From the NCBI GenBank assembly GCA_905221605.1, contig CAJNDS010001112.1, positions 2,431,472 through 2,495,471 on the forward strand: 64,000 nucleotides of DNA, written 5' to 3'. The translations under genes were made by a program, and so were the position numbers. The notes beneath the pieces were generated by a model, which did not search any database, had not been told where the DNA came from, and worked only from the letters and a program-made list of their open reading frames with translations. This document shows positions 30,096-40,645 of the stretch, one piece after another. This stretch comes from Symbiodinium natans (lineage: Eukaryota; Sar; Dinophyceae; Suessiales; Symbiodiniaceae). The stretch's first letter is position 1. Each line of letters begins with the position of its first letter.

Positions 30096-33000
30096 ATGAA
30101 GTTGGCGGTGTTCCAGGCGCTTTTGACCTTGGCAACTGCTGGGAACCTTGGTTCCATATACCCCATACTACTGTCGTTTCCATTAAGGTATATGGGGATT
30201 TACGAAAATAGGGGGTGCCCTTTCTGGGGCTCTTTGAAAAAGGTTTCTAGTGTTTTTGTGTATGTTTTTTTGGGGTACCCCTATGTTTGGAAATCCCCAT
30301 ATGAACCCTCAGCCCTTTTAGGGTTCCTCTGGTCCCCTAAACCCTAAACCCTAAACCCTAAACCCTAAACCCTAAACCCTAAACCCTAAACCCTAAACCC
30401 TAAACCCTAAACCCTAAACCCCCAAGGAAGTTCCACTCTCTCAGCCGGACGGCCCTTGGCGTGGACACGTCTGCCTCAAGCGGCCAGAGCCACGTCGCCC
30501 CAGCCTGGCTCCGCACCCCGAAGAGCCTCCCGAAGTGCCATGAGAAGCTCGGTAGGGTTTAGGGTTTAGGGTTTAGGGTTTAGGATTTAGGGGTTTAGGG
30601 TTTAGGGTTTAGGGTTTAGGGTTTAGGGTTTAGGGTTTAGGGTTTGGGAAAAAAGGGTTCAGAGTTTAGGGCATATGTTTGCCTTATATTTGCATAAAAG
30701 GGGATCATGCTTAGGACTATGTTATCTTTGGGATATGTTAAGGGCTTCTAAGGAGATCCTATCTAGGAATGTCCTCCTCTGCGGGGGGTTCTAAGGGCCA
30801 ACCTACCCCCGGCCCCCCAAGCCCTAAACCCCAAACCCCAAACACCAAAACCAAAACCCAACACCCCAAAGCCAAGGAAGAAGGTGGTGGGCTCCAGTGA
30901 CGACAAGTTCTTGCAGTGCCCGAAAGAGTGCCCAATCTAGCCCAGTGGTACCCTTTTACTTTTTGTTTTAGGGTTTAGGGTTTAGGGTTTAGGTTTAGGG
31001 TTCCCTTATACAGATGATCATATGGTTACTGTGCTACCAAGGTGCCCAATCTATGCCGATGACCGTGCGGATGGCACCGACTGCAACTTCGAGTGCCTTG
31101 GGGACACAAAGTTGAACCCAGAAAGGGTTTAGGGTTTAGGGTTTAGGGTTTAGGGCTCGTACATCTTACTAGGGATGATTGTTGTAGAGGGTGTATGACC
31201 CCAATTTTAGAGTACATTTGGTCCCCCGAGGTGCGTAGAGGCAACTCCGAAGGCGTGCACGGCTGTGAACGCCAAAGAGCCTGTCCCTGACACCGAGCGG
31301 GGCATCTGCCGAGCTTGCATTATCTATGGCTGTACCTTGGAGACCAAGTTAAATCCTAAACCCTAAACATGGACCTCAAAAAGGGTGTTTGTGGTTCATA
31401 TACCCATAATATAGTAGAGGGCAGATGAGGGTATATGACATTTTGGGGGGTTCCCTAACCCTAAACCCTAAACCCTAAACCCCTTTTGGCAGCCGAGGCA
31501 AGGCTTGCACCACGGAGGGCCAGGACACCTGTGCCGTCTGTGAGTCGGGCTTCAAGCTGAACGCGGCCGGCAAGTGTGACAGCACGAACACGTACTACTG
31601 GTACCCTGGCTTTAGGGTTTAGGGTTTAGGGTTTAGGGTTTAGGGGTAGCCCAGTGGTACTCTTGTCCCTCTTTTTGAGGTGTTCAAGGGCTCCCTTCTA
31701 AGATAGCCAACCCCAAAAAACACAAGGGTGCCCTTATTGAAATATGGTATTTAGGGTTTAGGGTTTAGGGTTTAGGGTTTAGGGTTTAGGGTTTAGGGTT
31801 TAGGGTTTAGGGTTTAGGGTTTAGGGTTTAGGGTTTAGGGTTCCCTTATAAAGGTTATAATATGGTTACTGGGCCACCAAGGTACGCACTCTTCGCCGTG
31901 CTTGGTGTTGTGGCGATCTTCATCGTCGGCTGGGTCGTCGACATCGCTCGCCGCCCGATTATCAACCCTCAGGGCCTCAAGGGGGCGCTCGATGCTCGGT
32001 CGCGCTCCAAGGTACGCATGCCGAAGCAGTCCGGCTCCGACACGGGACGAGATCTTTACCCTTTGGACACCAACCTCCTCAAGACCCCCGTGGCCGGGAT
32101 TGGTGTGCAGCTCCACTTCAACTTCCAGTTCTTCCTGATCGTTTGGTCGTTGGCTATCGGGTTGGCGTGGCTGATTCTTGCCCTCTCCGTGGACGATGCG
32201 CTCCTCATCCTCGGCACTCGTCGGGCCAAGACAGCTCGACAGAACTGCATCCTTGTGGCCTGGGGCTTCGAGACGCAGCAGCGCCTGATGTGGACCAAGA
32301 TCGACTTTGTGGTGTGTGCATATGTACTCACCTTCTTGGGCTGCTTAGCCTTCGGCGTGCGTCAGCTGCGCATCTTCCAGAAGGTGGACATGCAGAACTC
32401 CACACACAAGGATTATGCTGCCCGGGTGAGAAACCTCCCGTTAATGGATGGCACAGAGCCTGTTGAGGAGGAGCTGAAGAAACGCATCGAGGATACCACT
32501 GGTCAAAAGGTCGTGGGTGTCTCCGTCTGCTGGGATTTTCAAGAGTATGAGGACGAGCTCCTGGAACTCATTGAGAGTAAGCTTGTTGAGAAGGAGGAGA
32601 TGCTGCACCCCCCGCCCAGTCAGGAGGAGCACCCCGAGCCAGAGAGCTTCTTTGCCCGAATGGAGCGCTCGATGCTGGCAGCTGATGCAGAGAAGGTCGT
32701 GGCCAAAGGCGAGATGACTGAGGAGGAGCAGGAGCATGCGAAGAAGGATGCTGCGGCACACCCAGAGGAAGAGCACGTAGAAGAATGCAAGGAGGTTGAC
32801 ATCGTGGGCATCCTGAAAAGCATCAAGACGTGTCCCGACGCCTATGCAATTTTCGAGACAGAGGCTGCTCGTGATGCTGCGGTCGAGGCTGTCCACGGCG
32901 GGGGCATCGAGTTTGCGGGAAACACCATTACGTTGAACGCCTCCCGGGTGGAGCCGCAGACAGTGAACTGGCGGAACTGTGCCAACACAGACCTGGTGGT

Positions 33001-34883
33001 CAAGGCCAAACGCATTGGCTTGGGCTTCCTGATCATGCTTGCAGGTCTCACGTTGTGGGTGGTGGCTTTCTACCTGCCCTATGCCTGGTTCACCTTGACG
33101 TTCAACTACTCGTATGGGCAGGAGCCAGGTTTCGTGGCAGGCATGACTTTCTCCATGGTGGTTGTGGCTGGAAATGCCTTGATGTACCTGGTCTGCAGTG
33201 AAGTCGCAGATCGCACTCGGTTCATCTATGTCGATGACCGAGAGGTGTGCTACATGTTGCTCTACTGCTTCGCGTGTGTGTTCAACGTGGCGCTGGACCT
33301 GATCACCACGTACATGGTGGCATACCGTATCAACGTGGGCTTGCGCATGAAGACCTACGACGGCACCCTCCTGGAGAACCTCCAGCACTTCTCCGACCGT
33401 TCCTTGGGGACCGGATGAACCCCAAAAGGGTTTATGGTTCATATACCTTATAGTGGGAGTTATGTAGTAGTATAGGGTATATGACCCCAATTTTAAGGTT
33501 CATTTGCTCCCCAAGGTTTCGAGTCTTATGCCATGCAGCGGCTACTCGCGAATAACCTTTATGCCTACGCCTTCCCTGCCACGTTCCTCATCCCGTTCTT
33601 GATCGAGCCAGTCGCCACCATCTACGCCCCCTACAAGATGATGCTGGCCATTGTGCGGACACAGCCATGCATGAAAGGCTTCATGGCCGAGCGCTTGTTG
33701 GGAAGTCTGGTCTTTGACCTCTCCCGCTACGCCGATCTCATGTTGGATGTTCCTTGGGACTCATTTTACTTACAATTTAGTAGTAGCTACCCCTTAAGTG
33801 GTAGGTGTAGGTAAAGAGATTCCCAGGTTATGATTGCCGTGCTCATCTTCTTCTTCCCTGGTGGCTTCAACATTCAGATGTTTGTTGGCCTTGCTGGCTC
33901 ACACTTGTACCTGGGACTCTCTTTGCCTACAGTGTTATGGGTTATACCTACTAATAAAGGGGTGGCTCCTAAAATGTATAGGTAAAGTGAGTTCCAGGTA
34001 CATCTACTTCTTCGACCACTACCGCGTCTTGCGATCCATCCAGAGCTGCAACTACGCAGACAAGATGGTTGATTGGTGGTCTCAGTGGATGATGTGCATT
34101 CCCTGCGGCTTCATGCTTGCTTGTGTGGTGTTCAAGGCCAACTGCCAGGAAGGTTACCCGTGCGTGGATGGTGACACCATGATCGTTGGCTGTGTGATTG
34201 CTTTCTTTGGCCACATCATACTTCACACACTTGCGCTCAAGTTTGTTGTGCCAAAGCTTGGCCTCTTTGGGGAGTCGGACGGCGCAGAGACCAACACCTA
34301 CCAAGATTGCTCCAAGCGCATCCCATGCTCTTGGTTCACAGCAAACCCGGTATACTGCCTGCGCTCACAGTACATCTACAAGCACAGTCCCCCTTGCACT
34401 TTCTGCCTGCCGGGAAAGGAGCACCTCTTGGAAGTGAACGAGGACATCGGCCTCTACTTCAACGATGCCCCCGCCAAGGAGGAGGACTACGATGCCCCAC
34501 ACGTGGATGTTGAGGCGGTGAAAGCAAACCTCCAAGATCTGCGCGGGAAAGCATCAGAAAGCTTCGAGCAGCTCAGGGGAAAGGCCAGCGGGCAATTGGA
34601 GGAACTGCGTGGCAAGGCATCGGGACACTTCGAGGAGCTGAACAAGCAGATGTCTGGGCACTTTGAGGATTTGCAGGGCAAGATGTCCGGTGTGTCTGCC
34701 GGCATGTCCAGCACTCTCGGAGACATGCAAGGCAAGATGTCCGGAATGTCTGCTGGAATGTCCAGCACCTTCGAAAACTTGCACGGCAAGATGTCCGGCT
34801 CCTGGTTCGCGAGCAAGAAGGAGGAGAGTGATGCTGCTGATGCTGATGAGACCGGCGGGAGTGGCGGGAGCAGCGGCAAGTGA
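30096..34883 (+). CDS. CSC1/OSCA/TMEM63-type channel with signal peptide and Cys-rich ectodomain, 10 exons
   Basis: Exons: 30096-30142, 30427-30543, 30877-30927, 31042-31092, 31231-31331, 31498-31600, 31882-33398, 33516-33748, 33827-33906, 33998-34883; 3,186 nt, about 1,061 residues. The ATG follows an in-frame TGA and starts a signal peptide (MKLAVFQALLTLATA). Residues about 50-157 are Cys-rich with EGF/furin-like spacing (C..C, 'CAVCESGFKLNAAGKC'). From 158 the CSC1 (DUF221) plan appears: TM segments near 158-178, 238-260 and 298-316; a cytosolic loop about 330-525 ending in the family-typical 'EPQTVNWRN'; then a bundle of further TM segments ('GFVAGMTFSMVVVAGNALMY', 'AYAFPATFLIPFLIEPVATI', 'MIAVLIFFFPGGFNIQMF', 'YIYFFDHYRVLR'). 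Family members are osmo- or mechanosensitive cation channels of plasma or internal membranes. The C-tail (about 937-1042) has amphipathic repeats of the type 'LRGKASGHFEEL'. The ectodomain fused to a CSC1 core is unusual. Phase is maintained at all nine junctions. Confidence 0.9.
30143..30426 (+). mobile_element. Intron 1: family A introner containing a nested family D element and a telomeric patch
   Basis: GAAC (30143-30146) and GAAG (30427-30430) flank it, so it splices GA-AG. The family A ends are CTTGGTTCC and CCCAAG. A complete family D element (30194-30298, GGGGATTTACG to 'GGAAATCCCC') sits inside, flanked by ATAT duplicated from family A's own 'GGTATATGAACC'. An 80-bp CCCTAAA array (30338-30420) interrupts the right inverted repeat. 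Confidence 0.85.
30194..30298. mobile_element. Nested family D element, ATAT duplication
   Basis: 105 bp inserted into a family A introner. ATAT at 30190-30193 and 30299-30302. Deleting the element plus one ATAT recreates the family A consensus 'GGTATATGAACC'. Confidence 0.9.
30544..30876 (+). mobile_element. Intron 2: family B-derived introner, largely replaced
   Basis: GAAG (30544-30547) then CTCGGTAG, a family B-like start. It ends GCCAAG, followed by GAAG (30877-30880). The interior is a TTTAGGG array, unique sequence and CCCCAAA-type repeats. Splicing on GAAG (GA-AG) is the only junction that keeps the reading frame between exons 2 and 3. Confidence 0.75.
30928..31041 (+). mobile_element. 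Intron 3: family B introner with an 11-bp direct repeat
   Basis: GTGCCCAATCT occurs at 30928-30938 and again at 31042-31052. The element reads AGCCCAGTGGTACCC to 'GGTTACTGTGCTACCAAG'; its first CTTGGT is missing. Splices GT-AG. A TTTAGGG patch lies in the middle. Confidence 0.85.
31093..31230 (+). mobile_element. Intron 4: family A introner, GTGC duplication
   Basis: GTGC at 31093-31096 and 31231-31234. Element CTTGGGGACACAAAGTTGAA to 'ATTTGGTCCCCCGAG'. GT-AG intron with a short TTTAGGG patch. Confidence 0.9.
31332..31497 (+). mobile_element. Intron 5: family A introner, decayed duplication
   Basis: Left GTAC then CTTGGAGACCAAG. Right end CCGAG followed by GCAA. Two telomeric patches (about 31352-31367 and 31457-31481). 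The junction is chosen because it alone keeps the Cys-rich frame ('IIYGCKACTTEG'). Confidence 0.7.
31601..31881 (+). mobile_element. Intron 6: family B introner(s) with a large telomeric array
   Basis: GTAC at 31601-31604 and 31882-31885. The right end is 'GGTTACTGGGCCACCAAG'. A family B start 'GTAGCCCAGTGGTACTC' appears at about 31645 and a 95-bp TTTAGGG array at about 31749-31842, suggesting that two copies or a duplication were joined through telomeric repeats. Confidence 0.8.
33399..33515 (+). mobile_element. Intron 7: family A introner, clean copy
   Basis: 117-bp GT-AG intron. GTTC before CTTGGGGACCGGATGAACC and GTTT after 'CATTTGCTCCCCAAG'. Best-preserved example of family A, with inverted 'GGTTCATATACC' and 'GGTATATGACCCC' arms. 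It joins 'FSDR' to 'FESYAM'. Confidence 0.95.
33749..33826 (+). mobile_element. Intron 8: family C introner, 78 bp
   Basis: GTTC then CTTGGGACTCATTTTAC. Right end 'GTAAAGAGATTCCCAG' then GTTA. GT-AG. Joins 'LMLD' to 'VMIAVLIFFF'. Confidence 0.9.
33907..33997 (+). mobile_element. Intron 9: family C introner, 91 bp
   Basis: GTAC perfectly duplicated (33907-33910 and 33998-34001). Element CTGGGACTCTCTTTGCC to 'GGTAAAGTGAGTTCCAG'. Joins 'GSHL' to 'YIYFFDHYRV'. Confidence 0.95.
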
Positions 34884-37800
34884 GGAGAATTCTCTCTGGG
34901 AGGGCGTAGCGGATGGTAGCAATCCAGACCGAACCCCCCTTTCACCGGGACCTTGAACAAAGAGCCTCGCCCTCTTGGCCGCTAGTGCGAAAATCCATTC
35001 TGCAGCCCTCCATGCCCTGCAGCCCATATAAGACTAGACCCCATACCCAAAGATCCATGTACCCATATAGTTTATCAGTGGGCTTTAAAAATGGGTTCCC
35101 ATACAGTAGCCGTAGCATTGAAGACCCAAATATAAAAAAGTCTTTGGGTTTAGGGATAGCCCTACAAAACCATTAAGATCCTGCAGCCTTGGAAGCGCAA
35201 TACCAGTACACCAGCCCTATGTGCACCCCTTGGACCTTTATCTTACATGAAGTCTGTTAAAGCCCCTCCAAAACCCAAAACCTAAATCCTAAACCCTAAA
35301 ACCCTAAACCCTAAACCCTAAACCCTAAACCCTATGATCACTGCAAGAGGCATCCCAGCAGCGGCGCGTATGTGCCAAAAGGAGATTCCCGGAGTGGCTG
35401 CCCAAGTCTGTTTCGAGGTGTCTCTTTGAGCTAGGGTTTAGGGTTTAGGGTTTAGGGTTTAGGGTTTAGGGTTTAGGGTTTAGGGTTTAGGGTTTAGGGT
35501 TCAGGGTTCAGGGTTTAGGGTTTAGGGTTTAGGGTTTGGGTGCAAGGGTGGGGAATCCACGGGAAGTCAGGGCTACGGGCTGTTGGAATTTAGGCTTGTG
35601 AAGGTGAGCTTGCTAGAATGCAAAATTTAGGGGTTTGGGGTTTTTAGGTAGGGTTTAGGGTTTAGGGTTTAGGGTTTAGGGTTTAGGGTTTAGGGTTTAG
35701 GGTTTAGGGTTCAGGGTTTAGGGTTTAGGGTTTAGGGTCTGGGGTTTGAGGTTTTTAAGCAGGGTTTAGGGTTTAGGGACTCTTGGGATCAAGGTGTTTG
35801 GGTTTCTCGTGTCCCACGTGCCTTAGGCTTCATGGCTCAAGTCTTAGGGTTCCTTCATGACTATGTAGGTTTAGGGTTTAGGGTTTAGGGTTCAGGGTTT
35901 AGGGTTTAGGGTTTAGGGTTTAGGGTTTAGGGTTGAAGCAAACCCCCCCAAACTAGTCATTCGGGCCCCTATTTCGGGCTTCACGGCAAAGCAGGGCTTT
36001 CGAAGCCAGCAGCTGCAGGCGAGTTCGACAGCGACAAAAGCGGGACACCATGAGAATCTCGTTCGTGGCTGACGCTTGGAGCGCAGGGCAAGCAACCTGC
36101 GTGGTACTCGAGCTCAGCATAGATGTGAGGGCTGCGGAAAAGTTTGTAAAGTGTGTGAGCGCGACAGGGTCCGATTCAATAGCCGCCAGGGGTTCACCAT
36201 CTGACATCTCCTGTGCTACGTGCGTAGCAAAATCTCTACAGCTATATCTGCTCTTCTGCGATCTTTACTTACTCATGCGGGGATCCCTTTCTGAGGGGTA
36301 AAAAGCCAGCCCAGACCTAGTGCCCGGCTTTACTCGTGACCGCAGTGATAAACCTCGGGGACCAAATGAACCTTAAAATTTGGGGTCATAGCGCTACGTT
36401 TAATCCCCTAAGTGTCCATGTACCATATTATTGTATACTTGGGCCCAACCGTCCCTAAATAGGAGGTACTTTAAGGTGCAAGTGTTCCCATTTAGGTACA
36501 TGGACCTGAACAGGGAACCCTTTCCTAACCCTCTTCTGGCTCTCTTAAACAGGGACCTTATTCAGAGGGTCTATATCCCCAAGAGTCCCCCTAATCCCGG
36601 GCCCTCCTTCCCCCAAGGGTCCATGTGACTATATTTAGGGTCTAGGGTTTAGGGTCCTAAAACCTATACCCTAAACCCTAATTAAACCCTAAAGTTCCTG
36701 CATCGTAGGTTTAGGATGCAAGTATCTACTAGATCGGTACATGGACCCATAGATGTCCCCGGCCGAAACACCTCATGGCCCCAGGCAAAACACTCCCAAA
36801 AACCCTAAAACCCTAGACCCTGCTGGGGGGGATGAGGAAGATGAGCCTGAAGTCAACGGAGGGTTCCGCTTCTGGGCAGATCTTGCGGTGCTTTAGGGTT
36901 TAGGGTTTGGGGTTTGGGTTTAGGCTTTAGGGTTTAGGGTTTAGGGTTTAGCGTTTAGGATTTAGGGTCCATCTTGAAGATAAGTTGGGTGGGGCCTTTA
37001 GGCGTCAGAGGGCTCCCTTGGGGCTAAAGTCTGCAAGCACACGTACTTGGAGCTATTTGGAGTCTTTGGCTTCAGAGGCCTTGGATTTGAGAGTGTGGGA
37101 TTTAGGGTTTAGGGTTTAGGATTTAGGGTTTAGGGTTTAGGGCTCGGGTTGGAATGCACCGTTTGAGGCTGAGCAAGCGAGCCAGTCGCGGCACATGTTC
37201 TTTGGGCGGTTTTGCATGCCATCCTTTTTCGACTGCAGTTTCACAAGGAGGTCTGTTACATTGTTTACAATACTTTAAGGGCTACATACAACTAAGCTGC
37301 AGGGAAGAACTTGCCTGGTCTCAGTAGAGAATGAGGGAAACCCTAAACCCTAAACCCTAAACCCTAAAAGGTATCATGTACAATCCCTTGGTGCAAAAGA
37401 GTCGGGGGACCTACGGTGCCAATCACCTCATTCCCCACGATGAGCATCGCAGAGCTGAGGCTACCGTGACGTGACGGAGAACATGGAGTTTCGGGGCTGC
37501 AACGTGTAGGGTTTAGGGAGGGTTTAGGGTTTAGGGTTTAGGGTTCAGGGTTCAGGGTTTAGGGTTTAGGGTTTAGGGTTCAGGGTTCAGGGTTTAGGGT
37601 TTAGGGTTTAGGGTTTTAAGTGTTCCCTTTTTGATGCCAGGGGCCTTTTGCGCCCCGTCTGTATGTATATCTATACACATCTCAGTTGTGTTCATACAGA
37701 CATGTGTTTATACATGAGGCAGAGATAGGGAAAGGAAGCGAGAGGGAGAGGGAGAGAGGAGGATTCGAAGAGGTCGAGGGGTCCTCCCCCCCCAAAAAAA

Positions 37801-39070
37801 ACAATATATATATATATATATAGATATATATACATATATATCCTAACTAAAGCATTGCAAGCTGGCAGTAAGCATCAGATCAGCATGCCTTGCTTACATG
37901 CTGCTGTCCGTCATCCGACATCGGCTCGAGACGGGCGTGTGACATTTGCTGATTCTACCCGGCCTGCCTGGGCCGCAGAAGCACGCCAACAGCATGTCGA
38001 TGACATCACTAGAGATACCTGGCAGCATTGGGATTGGATCTTGCACCGTAGCCCTAAACCCTTGCCTGCCGCGCGGGAGAGTCGAAGCCTTACACCCTTT
38101 CGGCATTCAAGGTTGTCAAGAAAAAATCTAGGCTTTGGGCCTGGGGTTTGACGTATCCTACGCTTCTTCAAAACTCTCTAGGGAGGAGCCCCCTTCCCAC
38201 AGTGACTATAGTGACTATAGCGACTATAACCATAAACCCTAAACCCTAAACCCCTTCCAACAGTGACTATAGTGACTATAGTGAAGGAACTTCCAGCTTA
38301 AGTTATGTTTCGGAAATAGCCCCCCCCCCCGCCCCATGTACGGTCTTGATCGGTCTTCTATCTTTATGGGCCCTCTGCACGCCGTCCGATAAATGATCAG
38401 ACTTGCGTGAGGTCAGCCAAGCAAGTACAGCTAGCGGCTAGCAATTGAGTTCAGATCGTTGCTTGAACGTAACGTGCCCTTAGACAGGCCTATCTGCACG
38501 AGGCCGGAACTCCCAGCTGAGAACGCGCGACCGGCAGCAGCATATAGCAAAATCATCTTCTACTGCATCATCACCATGTTCATGGCCATGAAACATCGGG
38601 CGCCTTAAAATGCCGTAATACAAGACATTCTGCGGCTCGTCTGGCCACGCCGTCAGGAATCGGATCTTCGTTGAGAAGATCAACAAGGCCAGGGCCGAGA
38701 TCCTTTCGGGAGGTTTTCTGGTCCTGGGTTTAGGGTTTAGGGTTTAGGGTTTAGGGTGTAGGGTGTAGGGTTTAGGGTTTAGGGTTTAGGGTTTAGGGTT
38801 TAGATCCACGAAGTACCTGCGTCCTGTATTCTTCGTAAGGGCACAAAAAATCGGGAGGGGTATCGTGATGGTCATGCATGCGTGGCATTGAGCCTTTCTC
38901 GAAGAGCAACTAGCTTGCACAAGCAGATGGCGAGTGGGTTCAAGAAACCCTAAACCCTAAACCCTAAACCCTAAACCAAGAGTCCTTGGCAGGAGACCTC
39001 GAAGAGCATGCAGGTTGCAAGGGGCCTGGACAAGGCCATGTCCAGCAATGCCACCCCTGGTTCTTTCTTA
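34884..39070. other. Downstream of the CSC1-like gene: repeat field
   Basis: Contains telomeric arrays (35435-35540, 35652-35740, 35878-35935, 37507-37615), a truncated family A start (36354-36400), family F and G copies, AG- and AT-rich microsatellites (37725-37765, 37804-37845), GTGACTATA short repeats (38198-38285) and unique islands. The island at 36000-36300 is open on both strands without a motif. Confidence 0.5.
36408..36606. mobile_element. Family F element followed by a family G copy
   Basis: 36408-36508 has 'GTGTCCATGTACC' and 'GGTACATGGACC' ends with internal 'CTTGGGCCCAA'. 36508-36606 matches family G at 25437. A second F-like pair ('AAGGGTCCATGTGAC' at 36615 and 'GGTACATGGACCC' at 36741) lies just downstream around telomeric patches. 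Confidence 0.55.
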
Positions 39071-39139
39071 GTGGGGAATTGAGGGAATTAGGGCCCTGCA
39101 TATACTCTCTAACGGATTATATAGGGCCCTCATTCCCTA
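39071..39139. mobile_element. Family M short palindrome
   Basis: Mirrored 'GAATTAGGGCCCT' and 'TAGGGCCCTCATTCCCTA'. The larger relative at 48749-48846 shows the complete ends. Confidence 0.5.
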
Positions 39140-39142
39140 CTA

Positions 39143-39283
39143 CTTGAAGGTTCATGGTACTTATTAACCAATTATAACTGTACTTGTAACTGTACTTATA
39201 AGCCCCTTAAGTGCCATAACATGGTTATAAGTACAGTTATAAGTACAGTTAGAATTGGTTACTAAGTACCATGAACCTTCAAG
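39143..39283. mobile_element. Family H palindromic element
   Basis: 141 bp, TA at both borders, same ends as the other family H copies. Together with 39416-39567 it brackets a 132-bp island. Confidence 0.85.
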
Positions 39284-39415
39284 TAAGAACCAGCCAGATG
39301 CCCGTCACAGGGTCTGGAGGTTTGGAAAAACAGGGTTTCGGATCGCATGGGTTCTGCGGCTTGCGATATTGCGTGGGCGCGAGAACGTGCAAGCTGAGAG
39401 AGGCAGAAGACCCTG
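39284..39415. other. 132-bp island between two family H copies
   Basis: Open in one + frame ('RVWRFGKTGFRIAWVLRLAI' and on), with no known motif. Two nearly identical hairpins flank it in direct orientation, so it could have moved or been captured as a unit. That is inference only. Confidence 0.4.
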
Positions 39416-39567
39416 CTTGAAGGTTCATGGTACTTATTAACCAATTATACCTGTACTTATAACTGTACTTATAACTGTACTTATAAGCCCTTTAAGTGCC
39501 CTATTATAGTCATAATTTGGGTTATAAGTACAGTTATAATTGGTTACTAAGTACCATGAACCTCCAA
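39416..39567. mobile_element. Family H palindromic element, TG flanks
   Basis: 152 bp because one 'TAACTGTACTTA' unit is repeated inside. TG, not TA, flanks both ends. Confidence 0.85.
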
Positions 39568-39883
39568 GTGCGCGCTCTCCCTGCACCCTGGAGCTGTGGT
39601 GTAGACAAAGTTGGGGCCAGTGGGCCGGAGTGACCAGAGCCTCTTTGCTTTCGGGCTCTGTAGGTTGGAGGACTGTAGGGTTTAGGGTTTAGGGCTTAGG
39701 GTTTAGGGTTTAGGGTTTAGGGTGACCCGCGCAGGTCTATGACAATCCATTCTCATCGATGGGAAACCGGAGCTTGCGCAACATCCACAGGCACGGGGAA
39801 GGGCAGGAAGACTGTTCTGGCCTTTGTTTAGTGTTCACGGTCTAGTTTCGGATTTAGGGTTTAGGGTTTGGGGTTTGTGTTGG

Positions 39884-40003
39884 GTGCGTTCTTTGTACCG
39901 TTTTTTTGGACATGGGTTCCCTTATAGAGTAGCCGCTGAGTAGCCAACCCAAAAAGGGTGCTCTTAGCTCTCATTCTTCGAATATGGTTGCTGGGCTACC
40001 AAG
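39884..40003. mobile_element. Family B element, degenerate left end
   Basis: Right end 'GGTTGCTGGGCTACCAAG' and core 'GTAGCCAACCCAAAAAGGGT' are typical. The left end is reduced to 'CTTTGTACCGTTTTTTTGG'. Confidence 0.65.
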
Positions 40004-40481
40004 ATGCCTGTTTGTTCCTCATGGACTTTCACGTGTTTCGCAAGTACGGGGCGCCCCAGGGGTTCTGCTATCCTGGGACTTGCCCATAGGCTACACACCT
40101 AGCCCTGAACCCTAACCCCAAAGCCTTAACCCCAAACCCTAAACCTTAAACCCTAACCCCTGACCCTAAGCCCTGTGAACCCTAAACCTTTTAAGGTACC
40201 CCGTGCGCCAGGCTCCACTCTGAGACGCAAAGACAGCGCGAGGCCTGCCAGCTGCTGTTGGGCCAAGAGTCCCTTACTTGAGGGTTTAGGGTTTTCAAAC
40301 CCTTGAGGCCAGCTCCAGTCTTAAAAAAAGGGTTTAGGGTTTAGGGTTTAGGGCTGGAGCCATGGGGGACCACGGGTCTTTGGTATGGTCCTTTGCCCTT
40401 CCTTTTTGGGATCTGAAGCATGGGCCCTCATACATAGAGTACATAGAAGGGTTATTTATATAACAATTAAGGGTACATTTT

Positions 40482-40645
40482 CTTGGTAGCCCCGTGGCAC
40501 CCTCTACTCTTTTCGGGGTTCTGGTTTTCCTTCTAAACTCGCCAACCCTAAACCCTAAGCCCTAAACCCTAAATCCTAAACCCTAAACCCTACACCCGAC
40601 ACAAAGGGACCCCTGATTGTGAGGTGATTATACTGGTCTGCCAAG
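40482..40645. mobile_element. Family B element with TTTT target duplication
   Basis: CTTGGTAGCCCCGTGGCACC to 'TACTGGTCTGCCAAG', flanked by TTTT on both sides. A CCCTAAA patch of about 50 bp splits the core after 'CCAACCC'. The duplication does not start with G, so this copy could not splice out by the rule seen in genes. Confidence 0.8.

Noticed and set aside
32441-33490. 349-residue minus-strand frame opposite the CSC1-like exon
   Set aside because: Shadow of the coding exon. The plus strand gives helices and motifs of a known family and consistent exon junctions.
34487-35027. Two 157-residue minus-strand frames
   Set aside because: Antisense of the repetitive C-terminal tail of the CSC1-like protein.
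35828-35842. Third spliced-leader-like string (ATGGCTCAAG)
   Set aside because: Short match inside telomeric repeats with no gene downstream.
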